Counted from the first letter of the stretch, positions 8,301-19,705 are shown. The stretch: DNA of 64,000 nt from JAIQGF01 sp051006995 (GCA_051006995.1 JBPCSQ010000008.1:1-64000), one strand, 5' to 3'. Notes: generated by a model from the letters alone, not told the origin. A program made the numbers and translations.

Positions 8301-11300
8301 ATGAGCGATTTTCTCAAAGCGGTGAAGGAGCGCGTCGTCATCTACGACGGCGCCATGGGCACCTCCATCCAGTCGATGAACCCTTCGGTGGACGATTACT
8401 GGGGCAAGGAGGGTTGCAACGAGCTGCTGGTGCTCAGCCGGCCCGACCTCATTCGCGACATTCATGCCGGATACTTTGCCGCCGGCTGTGACGTGGTCGA
8501 GACCAATACGTTCGGCGCCACCCGCATCGTGCTCGGCGAATACCAGTTGGAATCGAAGGTCGGCGAGATCAACCGCGCCGCCGCCAAGCTGGCGCGCGAT
8601 GTCGCGGCGGAGTTTTCCAACGGCCGCAAGCGCTTCGTCGCCGGTTCCATCGGGCCCACCACCAAGCTGCCCTCGCTCGGACATATTTCCTTCGACGATA
8701 TGGCGGCCTCCTACCTGGAGCAGATCACGGCTCTCATCGAGGGCGGAGTAGACATCCTGCTGGTCGAAACCTGCCAGGACTTGCTCCAGGCGAAAGCCGC
8801 TCTGGTGGCCGTCTTTGAAGGCATGAAGCAGGCCGGCAAGCGCTTGCCCGTGCAAGTTCAGGTGACGCTGGAAGCTACCGGCACCATGCTGCTGGGCACC
8901 GAGATCGGCGCCGCCCTGACTTCGCTGGAACCCTTCGACGTGGACGCCATCGGCCTGAATTGCGCCACCGGCCCCAAGGAAATGAACGATGCAGTGCGCT
9001 ATCTCGGCATCAACTCGCCCAAGGAAGTCTCCGTGCTGCCCAACGCCGGGCTGCCGCAGAACGTCGGCGGACACGCCGTGTACGCGCTCAAGCCGGAAGA
9101 GCTCGCGGAATATCACAAGCTGTTTATCACCGAGTATGGCGTCCGCATTGTTGGCGGCTGCTGCGGCACCACCAAGGAGCATCTGAAGAAGGTCTCCGAA
9201 GTCTGCGCCAACCTTCAGCCGGCGAAGCGCGAAGTAAAGCCCACGGCCGCGGCGGCCAGCGCCTACTCCATGGTGCCGCTCGATCTTGATCCCAAGCCGC
9301 TCATCGTTGCCGAAGAGATGAACGCCACCACGCGCGTGGCTACCTTCCGCAACCTGCTCCAGCAGGCCAAGTATGACGACATTCTCGCCCTGGCCAAGAA
9401 GCTGGCGGCTGAAGGCTCGCACATGCTCGACCTGTGCTGCGCCATCGTCGGCGAGGACGAGAAGCGCTACATCAGCACCGTGCTGGAAAAGGTTGCGACC
9501 CGCGTTCCCGCGCCCATCCTGATTGACTCCACCGAAGCCGACGTGGTGGAAGAGGCGCTGAAGCGCATTCCCGGCAAGGCGATCATCAATTCCATCAACC
9601 TGGAGGACGGTGAGAAGCGCACCTCAAAAGTTCTGCCCATGGCCAAGCGTTACGGCGCCGCCGTCATCGCGCTAACCATTGACGAAGAGGGAATGGCGCT
9701 CACTGCCGACAAGAAAGCCGCCATTGCCAGGCGTATCTATCAGCTCGCCACCGAAAAGTACGGCATCCGCCCGGTGGACCTGATCTTCGACACGCTGACC
9801 CTGCCCATCTCCACCGGCCAGGAAGAGTATCGCAGCGCCGGCATGGAAACACTGAACGCGGTCAAGCGCATCAAGCAGGAGCTGCCCGACGTTAAAACCA
9901 TTCTCGGCGTCAGCAACATTTCCTTCGGCCTCGCGACCTATCCCCGGAGGGTGCTCAATTCCGTCTTCATGCACGAGGCAGTGAATTACGGCCTCGACAT
10001 GGCCATCGTCAACTACGGCAAGATTTATCCGCTGTACAAAATTCCCGAGGCCGAGGTCGAAGTCGCGCGCAAGCTCATCTACCAGGACCGCTCGGCGGGC
10101 GATCCCTTGCAGGCCTACATGGCATTCTTCGCCGGCCGAGAGAAGACGGTAGAGGAAGAGGTCCACGTCGAGTCGCTCTCCGTCGAGGACAAGCTGAAGT
10201 TCTGCATCGTGCACGGCGAGAAGGCGATCGGCGAGGCCTCGCACAAACAGTCGCTGGAAGAAATTCTTGAAGAAGCGCTCGCGACCTACACTCCCCTGGA
10301 TTTGATCAACAACGTCCTGCTCGACGGCATGAAGACCGTCGGCGAGCTCTTCGGTGCGCGCAAGATGCAGTTGCCCTCGGTGCTCGATTCCGCCTCGGTC
10401 ATGAAGGCCGCGGTCGCTTACCTCGAGCCCAGGATGGAGAAGGTTGAAGGCCGCCAGAAGGGCACCATGGTACTGGCCACCGTGAAGGGCGATGTCCACG
10501 ACATCGGCAAGAACCTGGTGGACATCATCCTCACCAACAACGGCTACAAGGTTGTGAACCTGGGTATCAAGCAGCCGGCGGACTCCATCATCAAGGCGGC
10601 CCAACAGCACAACGCCGATGTCATCGGACTCAGCGGCCTGCTGGTCAAGTCCACGCTGGAGATGAAGTACGTTGTCCAGGATCTCCAACAGCAGGGCCTG
10701 ACCTTTCCCGTCGTCTGTGGCGGCGCCGCGCTCACCCGCAAGTATGTCGAGGACGATCTGCGCCGCGAGTACAAGTCTGCAATTTTCTACGCCGGCGATG
10801 CCTTTGACGGCCTGCACGTCATGGATGACCTGACCTCCCATGACGGTCGTCGTGCCGCCAAGCTTGCCGAAGGAGCGGTGGTTAAGGAATTTGCCAAGGC
10901 GGCGGCCGCTGTCGCCGAAGCCGGAGTTTCCACCGAGCGCAGCGCGGCAGTTCAGCCGGCGCCCAACATTCCGCAGCCGCCGTTTTACGGCGAGCGCGTG
11001 CGCAAGGATGAAGATTTCGACCTGCGCGAGATTTTCGCGTACATCAACGAGACCGCGCTGTTCAAGAACCAGTGGCAGCTCAAGACCGCATCCCAGGAAG
11101 ACTATCTGAGGCTGGTCGAGGAAAAGTACCGCCCCATCCTGCGCGAGTTGGAAGACGAAGTTATTCGCGAAGGCTGGTTCCAGCCGCGTGCCGTCTGGGG
11201 GTATTGGCCATGCCAATCCGAAGGCAACGACGTCGTCGTCTACGACGGCGCGCGCTCGCCCTCGACTGCGCCTGCGGAACTACTGCGCTTCACCTTCCCG

Positions 11301-11774
11301 CGCCAGCGCGAAGGTCGCCGCCTCTGCATCGCCGACTTCTTCGCGCCCAAATCCAGCCGCCAGATGGACGTCATCGGCCTCTCGCTGGTCACCATTGGCC
11401 ACATCGCCAGCGAGGTCACGCAGAAACTCTTCCACGGCGGCGAGTACACGCGCTACCTGTACCTCCACGGCTTGAGTGTCGAGACCGCCGAGGCCCTCGC
11501 CGAGTACCAGCACAAGCTCATGCGCCAGGAGCTAGGTATTGCCGGCGAAGACGCGCCCCGCATCGGCGACCTCTTCCACCAGAAATATCGCGGCTCGCGC
11601 TATTCGTTCGGCTATCCTGCCTGCCCGCACATGGAAGATCAGACCAAGCTGTTCACGCTGCTCAAGCCCGAGCAGATCGGCGTCAAGTTGACCACCGGCT
11701 TCATGCTCGACCCGGAGCAGAGCACCTCCGCCATCGTTGTCCACCATCCCGCGGCCAAGTATTTCGTGGCGTAA
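8301..11774 (+). CDS. metH: Cobalamin-dependent methionine synthase
   Basis: A 1157-residue four-module enzyme that transfers methyl from methyltetrahydrofolate through cobalamin to homocysteine. The homocysteine-binding barrel (about 1-300) has its zinc ligands in GLNCATG (near 220) and GGCCGTT (near 286). The pterin-binding barrel follows at about 325-600. The cobalamin domain has DVHDIGKN near residue 731, with the lower-ligand His. The C-terminal AdoMet-dependent reactivation domain runs from about 900 to the end. All modules are present, so the enzyme should be self-sufficient. There is no obvious Shine-Dalgarno site; the leader is the heptamer element. Confidence 0.97.
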   Translation: MSDFLKAVKERVVIYDGAMGTSIQSMNPSVDDYWGKEGCNELLVLSRPDLIRDIHAGYFAAGCDVVETNTFGATRIVLGEYQLESKVGEINRAAAKLARDVAAEFSNGRKRFVAGSIGPTTKLPSLGHISFDDMAASYLEQITALIEGGVDILLVETCQDLLQAKAALVAVFEGMKQAGKRLPVQVQVTLEATGTMLLGTEIGAALTSLEPFDVDAIGLNCATGPKEMNDAVRYLGINSPKEVSVLPNAGLPQNVGGHAVYALKPEELAEYHKLFITEYGVRIVGGCCGTTKEHLKKVSEVCANLQPAKREVKPTAAAASAYSMVPLDLDPKPLIVAEEMNATTRVATFRNLLQQAKYDDILALAKKLAAEGSHMLDLCCAIVGEDEKRYISTVLEKVATRVPAPILIDSTEADVVEEALKRIPGKAIINSINLEDGEKRTSKVLPMAKRYGAAVIALTIDEEGMALTADKKAAIARRIYQLATEKYGIRPVDLIFDTLTLPISTGQEEYRSAGMETLNAVKRIKQELPDVKTILGVSNISFGLATYPRRVLNSVFMHEAVNYGLDMAIVNYGKIYPLYKIPEAEVEVARKLIYQDRSAGDPLQAYMAFFAGREKTVEEEVHVESLSVEDKLKFCIVHGEKAIGEASHKQSLEEILEEALATYTPLDLINNVLLDGMKTVGELFGARKMQLPSVLDSASVMKAAVAYLEPRMEKVEGRQKGTMVLATVKGDVHDIGKNLVDIILTNNGYKVVNLGIKQPADSIIKAAQQHNADVIGLSGLLVKSTLEMKYVVQDLQQQGLTFPVVCGGAALTRKYVEDDLRREYKSAIFYAGDAFDGLHVMDDLTSHDGRRAAKLAEGAVVKEFAKAAAAVAEAGVSTERSAAVQPAPNIPQPPFYGERVRKDEDFDLREIFAYINETALFKNQWQLKTASQEDYLRLVEEKYRPILRELEDEVIREGWFQPRAVWGYWPCQSEGNDVVVYDGARSPSTAPAELLRFTFPRQREGRRLCIADFFAPKSSRQMDVIGLSLVTIGHIASEVTQKLFHGGEYTRYLYLHGLSVETAEALAEYQHKLMRQELGIAGEDAPRIGDLFHQKYRGSRYSFGYPACPHMEDQTKLFTLLKPEQIGVKLTTGFMLDPEQSTSAIVVHHPAAKYFVA

Positions 11775-11862
11775 TCCGTCCCTTTTCGGAATCCGGCGCA
11801 CCTGCTGCAACTTCCGGCGTTGAAGCGCCGCGCCGTGTCGAGTAGAATCCGGGCGCTCGTTT

Positions 11863-11954
11863 GAGTCCCGAGTTCTGAGTTGCGAATTCCGAGCATCTCG
11901 CTGCCGACCTTTCGTTCCAGAAACTCGGAACGGAACCCGGAACTCGGAACTCGA
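11863..11954. repeat. Inverted pair of heptamer arrays before lon
   Basis: The left array (11863-11897) has five units: GAGTCCC, GAGTTCT, GAGTTGC, GAATTCC and GAGCATC. The right array (11922-11954) has AACTCGG, a shortened AACGG, AACCCGG, AACTCGG and AACTCGA. The arrays are inverted complements and would fold into a long hairpin. The element sits in the metH-lon intergenic space, about 70 bases before the lon start. Confidence 0.88.
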
Positions 11955-12024
11955 CCGGCGGCCCTGAATCCTTTCGCCGGCACAGACATCCAAAGGTTGA
12001 GTATCATTGACTCAAGAGACTTTT

Positions 12025-14466
<2,442 letters not shown>

Positions 14467-14489
14467 GCGCTCTCGGTTCGATTTGATTG

Positions 14490-14522
14490 TGTAGCCCGGC
14501 CGCCCTCGGCCGGGTCTTTTTC
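14490..14522 (+). terminator. Terminator of lon built on a REP-type palindrome
   Basis: Stem 14495-14502 with 14507-14514 (8 bp, CCCGGCCG), loop CCCT, then a T-rich run. The 25 bases 14490-14514, starting TGTAG, recur exactly on the opposite strand inside glyS at 33568-33592. A GTAG tetranucleotide directly before a hairpin is also the hallmark of REP elements used by RAYT transposases. Confidence 0.85.
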
Positions 14523-14571
14523 TTGACGCGCCTGTCAGTCCCGAGCGAGACCGCAGACCTGAAACTCGTGC

Positions 14572-14577
14572 TACTGT
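14572..14577 (+). promoter_or_regulatory. Possible -10 box of a leaderless transcript
   Basis: TACTGT ends nine bases before the ATG at 14587. No Shine-Dalgarno site lies between them. The box is a weak match, so this is tentative. Confidence 0.3.
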
Positions 14578-14586
14578 TTCCCGCAC

Positions 14587-16266
14587 ATGCCCACCGCCAC
14601 CCCAGAGAAGGCACAGACCGCTCCGGAGGTGCGTTTCAACGCGCCTTCCCGCTGGCCGCGCGCTGCTGTTCTCCTGTGCGAATTGGCCCTGCTCGCATTC
14701 GTTGTCCGGCAATTGTGGTGGCGCGCCGCCGAACTCGCCCGTCATCTCTCCGCCCCTTTCCAGTTCGACTACGAAGAGGGCAACATCCTCAACGCGCTTG
14801 CCCGGATCGCGCACGGTCTCTCGCCTTATCCCGACCCGCGCGCCTTTCCCAACGTGCTGAACCCTTACGGCCCGGCTGCCTACTACGTGCTTGCCGCTCC
14901 GGTGAAGCTATTCGGAATCTCGTTCTTCGGTCCGCGCCTGGTGATTGCGGCCAGCCTGATCGCCACATGCTCTTTGCTCGGACTGCTCATCGTCCGTCTC
15001 GGCGGATCGAAACTCGCCGCCTTTCTGTTCGCCTCGATGTACGCCGCTCTTGCCGTCGTGCAGGCCTGGAGCGCCGTGCTGCGCGTGGATTTTCTCGCCC
15101 TTGCTCTTACCTCCGCCGGGTTGTGCCTATTCACAATCCATTGCAACACCGAGGACACGGATGCCGCAGAAATCACGGAGGAATACGTAAGAAAAAATCC
15201 CTCTGTGTGCTCTGTGTTCTCCGTGTCCTCTGTGTTAAGTCTTTTATTTTTTGTCGCCGCGCTCCTCATCAAGCCCACCTTCCTCGCCGCGCCTGCTGCC
15301 TGCCTGCTGTGGCTGCTCGCGCACAAGAGCTGGCGCCAGGCGCTGCGCTTCGTCGCCGCCATGGCCGCGCTGCTGGCTGCTGCGTTGGCCATCACCCTGG
15401 CCGCCACCCACGGCTACTTCTTCACTCATTTCTTCCTCACCCATCCGGACCCGTTTTCCTGGAGCGTATACCTGACGCGGATGAGCGGCGTCCTGGTCGT
15501 GCATCGCGCGCTGGTGGCGCTCGCCGCCGTGTGGCTCATCTCCGACGTGGTGCGGCGGCGCGCATCGCTGCCCTCGTTGTGGCTGCTGATGGCAACCGTC
15601 ACCGCCATTACGGCAGGCAAGCTGGGCTCTGGCTGGAATCATTTTCTGGAATGGCCGGCAGCGCTTTGCCTCTGCGCCGCCCTGGGCTGGACGCAAATGG
15701 TGCGCATTGCGGCTCCTGCAAATCGGCAATCGGCCACCGAGGGTGGTTCACCCTTGTCTCACCCGCTTCTGGCGAGACAGGGTGGCGCTTTCCTCTCATC
15801 CGGGCCGGTACTGCCAGTTGTGGCACTGGTTGCCGCCACGGCGTGGCTTTGCCTTTTCATCTGGCAGCAGAAGAACCTTTCGTTCTTCGACGAGTACAAC
15901 GCCGTCTCCGAATGTCCCCAGGCCTACGCCTACATCGCGCAGCATGGCGGCGATCGCGTGCTCTCGGAAAACGTCGGTGCGCTCGTGCTTGCCGGCAAAA
16001 CCGTGTGGGTGTCAAACCCATTCGTGTACAGCCAACTGGTGATGCGTCGCGGCTGGCACGATGTCGGCTTGGAGAAAATGGTGCGCGATGGCGGCTTCGA
16101 ATTGATTGTGGCCAGCCGGAATTATCCCGCGTATCCCTGGTTCCGCAGCGACGGCGCCGAGCGATTTTCCGCCGCCGGCGTCAACGCTCTGGCGGCGAAC
16201 TATCGCGTCGCGAAAACCTTTCAGTGCCGCGATGCCGCTGTCATGTTTGAAAGGGGCAGCCCTTAG
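14587..16266 (+). CDS. Polytopic membrane protein, GT-C glycosyltransferase-like (copy 1)
   Basis: A 559-residue protein with about 10-12 hydrophobic segments. After the first segment, a loop reading FQFDYEEGNILNALARI carries the acidic pair typical of GT-C enzymes, which take sugars from polyprenyl phosphates on the outer face of the inner membrane. It is a tandem paralogue of the next gene: the SPYPDPRAFPN motif, the HPDPFSW motif and the C-terminal QCPQAYAY segment are shared. Residues about 187-217 are a translated inverted pair of 9-base repeat arrays, and residues about 379-398 come from another palindrome, so two loops hold repeat DNA. Donor and acceptor are unknown. Confidence 0.7.
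   Translation: MPTATPEKAQTAPEVRFNAPSRWPRAAVLLCELALLAFVVRQLWWRAAELARHLSAPFQFDYEEGNILNALARIAHGLSPYPDPRAFPNVLNPYGPAAYYVLAAPVKLFGISFFGPRLVIAASLIATCSLLGLLIVRLGGSKLAAFLFASMYAALAVVQAWSAVLRVDFLALALTSAGLCLFTIHCNTEDTDAAEITEEYVRKNPSVCSVFSVSSVLSLLFFVAALLIKPTFLAAPAACLLWLLAHKSWRQALRFVAAMAALLAAALAITLAATHGYFFTHFFLTHPDPFSWSVYLTRMSGVLVVHRALVALAAVWLISDVVRRRASLPSLWLLMATVTAITAGKLGSGWNHFLEWPAALCLCAALGWTQMVRIAAPANRQSATEGGSPLSHPLLARQGGAFLSSGPVLPVVALVAATAWLCLFIWQQKNLSFFDEYNAVSECPQAYAYIAQHGGDRVLSENVGALVLAGKTVWVSNPFVYSQLVMRRGWHDVGLEKMVRDGGFELIVASRNYPAYPWFRSDGAERFSAAGVNALAANYRVAKTFQCRDAAVMFERGSP
15145..15236. repeat. Inverted pair of 9-base arrays inside a coding sequence
   Basis: The left units at 15145-15180 are AACACCGAG, GACACGGAT, GCCGCAGAA and ATCACGGAG. 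The right units at 15201-15236 are CTCTGTGTG, CTCTGTGTT, CTCCGTGTC and CTCTGTGTT, the inverted complement. Each array is 36 bases, a multiple of three. The element is translated in frame in a loop of the glycosyltransferase. Confidence 0.85.
15748..15787. repeat. Palindrome inside the first glycosyltransferase gene
   Basis: TTCACCCTTGTCTC is matched by a near-complementary GCGAGACAGGGTGG after about ten bases. It is translated in frame as a Gly/Ser/Pro/Leu-rich loop that the paralogous neighbour lacks in this form. Confidence 0.55.
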
Positions 16267-16280
16267 TCTTTGCTTTGCAC

Positions 16281-16322
16281 GGGTGCCCCGGTCTGGCCCG
16301 GTTTTGGCCAGGCCGGGGGTGT
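16281..16322. repeat. GGGTGCCCCGG-type palindrome (family A), copy 1
   Basis: Starts GGGTGCCCCGGTCTGGCCCG and returns as GGCCAGGCCGGGGGT around a TTTT loop. It fills the space between the two tandem glycosyltransferase genes. Other copies: 24080-24120, 24149-24185 (inverted), 31713-31749 (inverted, in glyS) and 32834-32873 (inverted, in glyS). Confidence 0.85.
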
Positions 16323-16340
16323 TCTGGTTCTGGATCAATC

Positions 16341-17897
16341 ATGTCGGACGCAACCACAACTGAGGTCGCTCGAGATACGCCGCCCGAGGACCGTCCGTCC
16401 GCGGCGCGCCGCAATCGCCTTGCTCTCGCCTTCGAATCCGCGCTCCTCGCCCTACTCGCGTGGCGCCTGTGGATCATTGCCACCGCAGTCCGCACTTTCG
16501 CGTCCGCCCCGTTTCAATACGACTACGGCGAAGGCAACGTGCTTGCCACCGCGGTCCGCCTCGCCCACGGCCTGTCGCCCTACCCCGACCCACGCGCCTT
16601 TCCCAACGCGATTGATCCTTACGGCCCCGTCGGCTACTACTTGCTCGCGTTGCCGGTGAAGTGGTTCGGCGTCACCTTCTTGTACCCCCGGTTGCTGGTG
16701 ATTGCTGCGGCGGTGTCCATCTGCCTGCTGCTCGCGCTTATCATCTTTAAGTTCACGCGCTCGTCCCTCGCCGCGCTTCTGTTCGGGTTCAGCTATCTCG
16801 CCATCCCGATGGTTCACAGCCAGAGCTTTCTCCTGCGCGTGGATTTCCTCGGCCTCGCGCTGACCGTGGCAGGCCTGCACCTCTTTGCGCGCGGATTGAC
16901 CGCAATCGCCAATCGCCAATCGCCAATCGGAAATTCTTTTTCTCTTTCTTCCTCTGTGTCCTCCGTGGCAAGCCTCGTCCTCTTCGTCGCCGCCATCTTC
17001 TGCAAGCATTCCCTCATCGCCGCGCCGCTCGCGTGTCTGCTGGTCCTGTTGTCGCGCCGCCGCTGGCGTGAAGCGCTCCGCTTTGCCGGAATTGCCGTTG
17101 CGCTCGGCATCCTGGCGTTCGCGGCCGCCGAAGTGCTCACCCGCGGCTTTTTCGCCCAGCATCTTTTCTTGACTCATCCCGACCCGTTTTCCTGGAACCA
17201 GTACGCAGTGCGCATGGCCTGGCTGGCGCGCATGTGCGCCCCGCTGCTCGCGCTCGCCGTGATCGAGATCATCGTCGAGCTGCGTGCTGGCCGCCTCTCC
17301 TTGCCGATGTGGTGGTTTCTGCTCGCCACCGCGGTCGCCATCACCTCCGGCAAGCAGGGTTCCAACTGGAATCACTTGCTGGAATGGACTGCGGCCCTCT
17401 GTCTCTGCGCGGGCCTCGGCTGGGCATCCTTGGGGGGCCTCAGACCAGCCCGTTTTGCTCGTCTGGGAACCATTGCCCTCGCTCTGTGGCTGGCCGCCTG
17501 GTTCATTCGCCCACCCCACTCCATGTTCGACTGGTCCAACGGCGCGCAGCAGTGCCCACAGGCCTACGCCTACGTGCGCGACCACCCCGGCGACCGCGTG
17601 CTCTCCGAGAACCTCGGCGCCGTCCTGCTGGGCGGAAAGACCGCCTGGGTGCTGGACCCGTTCGTGTACAGCCAGATTGTGATGCACGGCACATGGCCGG
17701 ATGACGTCATCGAGCCGCGGCTGCGCTCCCAGTGGTTCGATCAGGTGATCACCCGCCGCCAGTACCGCCCGGCCGAGAATACCGATCGCTTTTCTCCCGA
17801 GATGTTGACCGCCCTGAATGCCAACTACCGCGTCGCCCGCTCCTTCCAGTGCACCGACGCCAACACCATGTGGGAACGGAAAACGACTAGTCCGTAG
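16341..17897 (+). CDS. Polytopic membrane protein, GT-C glycosyltransferase-like (copy 2)
   Basis: 518 residues, a tandem paralogue of the previous gene with the same acidic loop (FQYDYGEGNVLATAVRL) and the shared SPYPDPRAFPN and HPDPFSWN motifs. The ATG at 16341 is preferred; extending upstream would only translate the palindrome at 16281-16322. Residues about 188-210 come from four CAATCGC-type heptamers plus 9-base CTCTGTGTC-type units. A second stretch near residue 370 is related to the CTCGTCTGGG palindrome at 20056-20084. It probably modifies a lipid-linked glycan with its partner; the substrate is unknown. Confidence 0.7.
   Translation: MSDATTTEVARDTPPEDRPSAARRNRLALAFESALLALLAWRLWIIATAVRTFASAPFQYDYGEGNVLATAVRLAHGLSPYPDPRAFPNAIDPYGPVGYYLLALPVKWFGVTFLYPRLLVIAAAVSICLLLALIIFKFTRSSLAALLFGFSYLAIPMVHSQSFLLRVDFLGLALTVAGLHLFARGLTAIANRQSPIGNSFSLSSSVSSVASLVLFVAAIFCKHSLIAAPLACLLVLLSRRRWREALRFAGIAVALGILAFAAAEVLTRGFFAQHLFLTHPDPFSWNQYAVRMAWLARMCAPLLALAVIEIIVELRAGRLSLPMWWFLLATAVAITSGKQGSNWNHLLEWTAALCLCAGLGWASLGGLRPARFARLGTIALALWLAAWFIRPPHSMFDWSNGAQQCPQAYAYVRDHPGDRVLSENLGAVLLGGKTAWVLDPFVYSQIVMHGTWPDDVIEPRLRSQWFDQVITRRQYRPAENTDRFSPEMLTALNANYRVARSFQCTDANTMWERKTTSP
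16903..16969. repeat. Heptamer array plus 9-base units inside a coding sequence
   Basis: Three copies of CAATCGC and one CAATCGG at 16903-16930, then a T-rich stretch and the units CTCTGTGTC and CTCCGTGGC at 16952-16969. It lies at the position homologous to the 9-base element in the upstream paralogue, so this loop has taken up repeats twice. Confidence 0.8.
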
Positions 17898-17916
17898 CTC
17901 GTGAAACTCTCAAGGG

Positions 17917-18002
17917 AGTCATTCCGAGCGCAGCGAGGAACCTGTTGTAATCTCTATCCGGGCCTTCGCGTCCGCGCGTGAAGCCCAGAGCCCAGAGCCT
18001 CC
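17917..18002. repeat. Interspersed repeat and three heptamers
   Basis: GTCATTCCGAGCGCAGCGAG at 17919-17938 has the look of a dispersed repeat I associate with this phylum from memory. At 17982-18002 there are three seven-base units, AGCCCAG, AGCCCAG and AGCCTCC. They separate the glycosyltransferase and molybdopterin genes. Confidence 0.5.
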
Positions 18003-18044
18003 CCTCCTCGCCCATCCTGCGCGCTATTTGATATCGTGGGACTG

Positions 18045-18752
18045 ATGCAGGTCCGCGTTCTTTTTTTCGGCATGTTGAAGGACGTCGCCGGGTGCTCGAC
18101 CGACTTCGTGTCGCTGCCCGACGGCGCCACCATTCGCGACCTGCTGGCCCACTACTCGGCCGATGCGAAATTGCAGCGTTACCTCGGCTCGGTGGCCGTC
18201 TCAATCAACCAGGAGTACGCGGCCTCAACCGCCGCCCTGCATGAGAACGATGAGGTTGCGCTTCTCCCGCCGGTCAGCGGCGGCCATGCCGATGCCGCGC
18301 AACCTGGCGCCGCAACCCGGGTTGAAATCACCAGGAGTCGCCTTGATGTCGCCGCCATCGCTGCGCGCATCCGTCGTCCGGAAGATGGCGCAATCGCGGT
18401 GTTCGAAGGCATCGTGCGTAATAACAGCCGCGGTCGTCGCACGCTTTACTTGGATTACGAAGCCTACGAGGGGATGGCCCGCAAGCAGCTCGAGGCGCTC
18501 GCTGCGCAGGCGCTGCAGAAATTCCAGGTGCGCGAGTTGGCTATCGCGCACCGCCTCGGCCGCTTGGAGATCGGAGAAACCAGCGTGGCCATCGTCGTCG
18601 CCTCCGGCCACCGCGGCGCCGCTTTCGACGCCTGCCGCTGGCTCATTGATTCATTGAAGAAGACGGTGCCCATCTGGAAGAAGGAATATTTCGAGGACGG
18701 CGCCGTCTGGGCCGACGGTGAGCCGTTTCCTCCTGAGGTGCGCCAGCTCTGA
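18045..18752 (+). CDS. Molybdopterin synthase, MoaD-MoaE fusion
   Basis: 235 residues. Residues 1-80 are a complete MoaD-like beta-grasp domain ending PPVSGG, the C-terminal Gly-Gly that must be thiocarboxylated to give sulfur to precursor Z. After a roughly 13-residue linker, residues about 94-235 are MoaE, with the catalytic Lys motif KKTVPIWKKEYFEDG. In separate MoaD the Gly-Gly is the free C-terminus; here it is internal, so the protein must be cut after Gly80 to work, as reported for mycobacterial MoaX. ATG 18045 is chosen; GTG 18036 would add three residues. No other moa genes are nearby. Confidence 0.93.
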   Translation: MQVRVLFFGMLKDVAGCSTDFVSLPDGATIRDLLAHYSADAKLQRYLGSVAVSINQEYAASTAALHENDEVALLPPVSGGHADAAQPGAATRVEITRSRLDVAAIAARIRRPEDGAIAVFEGIVRNNSRGRRTLYLDYEAYEGMARKQLEALAAQALQKFQVRELAIAHRLGRLEIGETSVAIVVASGHRGAAFDACRWLIDSLKKTVPIWKKEYFEDGAVWADGEPFPPEVRQL

Positions 18753-18759
18753 GTGGCCC

Positions 18760-18787
18760 ACGACCGGCGACCAACGACCGACCACGA
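18760..18787. repeat. Heptamer array abutting a start codon
   Basis: Four units (ACGACCG, GCGACCA, ACGACCG, ACCACGA) end directly at the ATG of the VWA gene (18788). They take the place where a Shine-Dalgarno site would be. Confidence 0.8.
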
Positions 18788-19705
18788 ATGAAGATGTCTG
18801 CCGCAAAACTACTCTTTACCGCGCCCCTGCTCCTCTTCGGCGCCCTGCTTGTCGCGCAATCGCGCGAGCCCGACATCCGCGTCAACGTCAAGCTCGTCAA
18901 CGTTTTCGTCAGCGTCACCGACCAGAACGGCGCGCCCGTCGGCGGTTTGCAGAAAGACAATTTCCAGGTTCTCGAAGACGGCGAGCCGCAGACCATCTCC
19001 GTGTTCCAGCGCGAGTCGGAGCTGCCGCTCTCCATCGTGATGGCCATTGACGCCAGCCTCAGCACCAGGAAAGACCTGAAGCTCGAGCTCACCTCGGCAC
19101 GCAAGTTCGCGCACCAGATCCTGCGGCGGCAGGACGCGATGGCGCTCTACCAGTTCAGCGAGATCGTCGAGGAGCTGGTGCCGTTCACCTCCGATGTGAA
19201 GCGCATTGACGCCGGCATCGAACACGTGCACGTGCGCTCCGCCACCGCCATGTACGACGCGCTCTATCTCGGCTCGGCCGCGCTCCTCAAGCGCCAGGGC
19301 CGCAAGGTGTTCGTCATCATCACCGACGGCGGCGACACCATGAGCAGCACCAGTTATCAGCAGGCCCTGCGCGCCGCTCAGCAAGCCGAAGCCATCGTCT
19401 ATTCCATCATCGTCGTTCCCATCGAGGCCAGCGCCGGCCGCGAGCTCGGCGGCGAACACGCCCTCATCCAGATTTCCCATGACACCGGCGGCAAGTACTA
19501 TTACGCCGACACCATCGGCAAGCTCGACCAGGCCTTCCGCCAGATCAGCGAAGAGCTCCGCACCCAGTACCTCTTGGCTTATTATCCGTCGCGCCGTCTC
19601 GCAGACTCCGACTTCCGTACCATCAAGGTCATGCTCAAGGGTCCCCACACCGAGGACCTAAAAGCCCGCCACCGCACCGGCTACTTTACGTCGAAGTTTG
19701 AATAA
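18788..19705 (+). CDS. Secreted VWA-domain protein of the acidobacterial VWFA-related family
   Basis: 305 residues with an N-terminal signal peptide (LLFTAPLLLFGALLVAQ). A short beta domain follows (VNVKLVNVFVSVTDQNG, then LEDGEPQTI), which is the usual lead-in of this family. The VWA domain has MIDAS motif DASLS near residue 98 and a second acidic site at VIITDGGDTM near 180. The whole pattern fits the VWFA-related family expanded in Acidobacteria; the cellular role is unknown, probably metal-dependent binding outside the cytoplasm. It has no ribosome site, only heptamers before the ATG. Confidence 0.88.
   Translation: MKMSAAKLLFTAPLLLFGALLVAQSREPDIRVNVKLVNVFVSVTDQNGAPVGGLQKDNFQVLEDGEPQTISVFQRESELPLSIVMAIDASLSTRKDLKLELTSARKFAHQILRRQDAMALYQFSEIVEELVPFTSDVKRIDAGIEHVHVRSATAMYDALYLGSAALLKRQGRKVFVIITDGGDTMSSTSYQQALRAAQQAEAIVYSIIVVPIEASAGRELGGEHALIQISHDTGGKYYYADTIGKLDQAFRQISEELRTQYLLAYYPSRRLADSDFRTIKVMLKGPHTEDLKARHRTGYFTSKFE

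Noticed and set aside
8295..11513. Long open frames on the minus strand opposite metH
   Set aside because: They mirror the metH codons in a GC-rich gene and have Leu/Val/Gly/His-rich composition without domain patterns; metH is complete and certain.
14487..16250. A 587-codon frame overlapping the first glycosyltransferase gene on the same strand
   Set aside because: Its product is Arg-rich and lacks membrane segments, whereas the frame at 14587 gives a coherent polytopic protein with a paralogue next to it.
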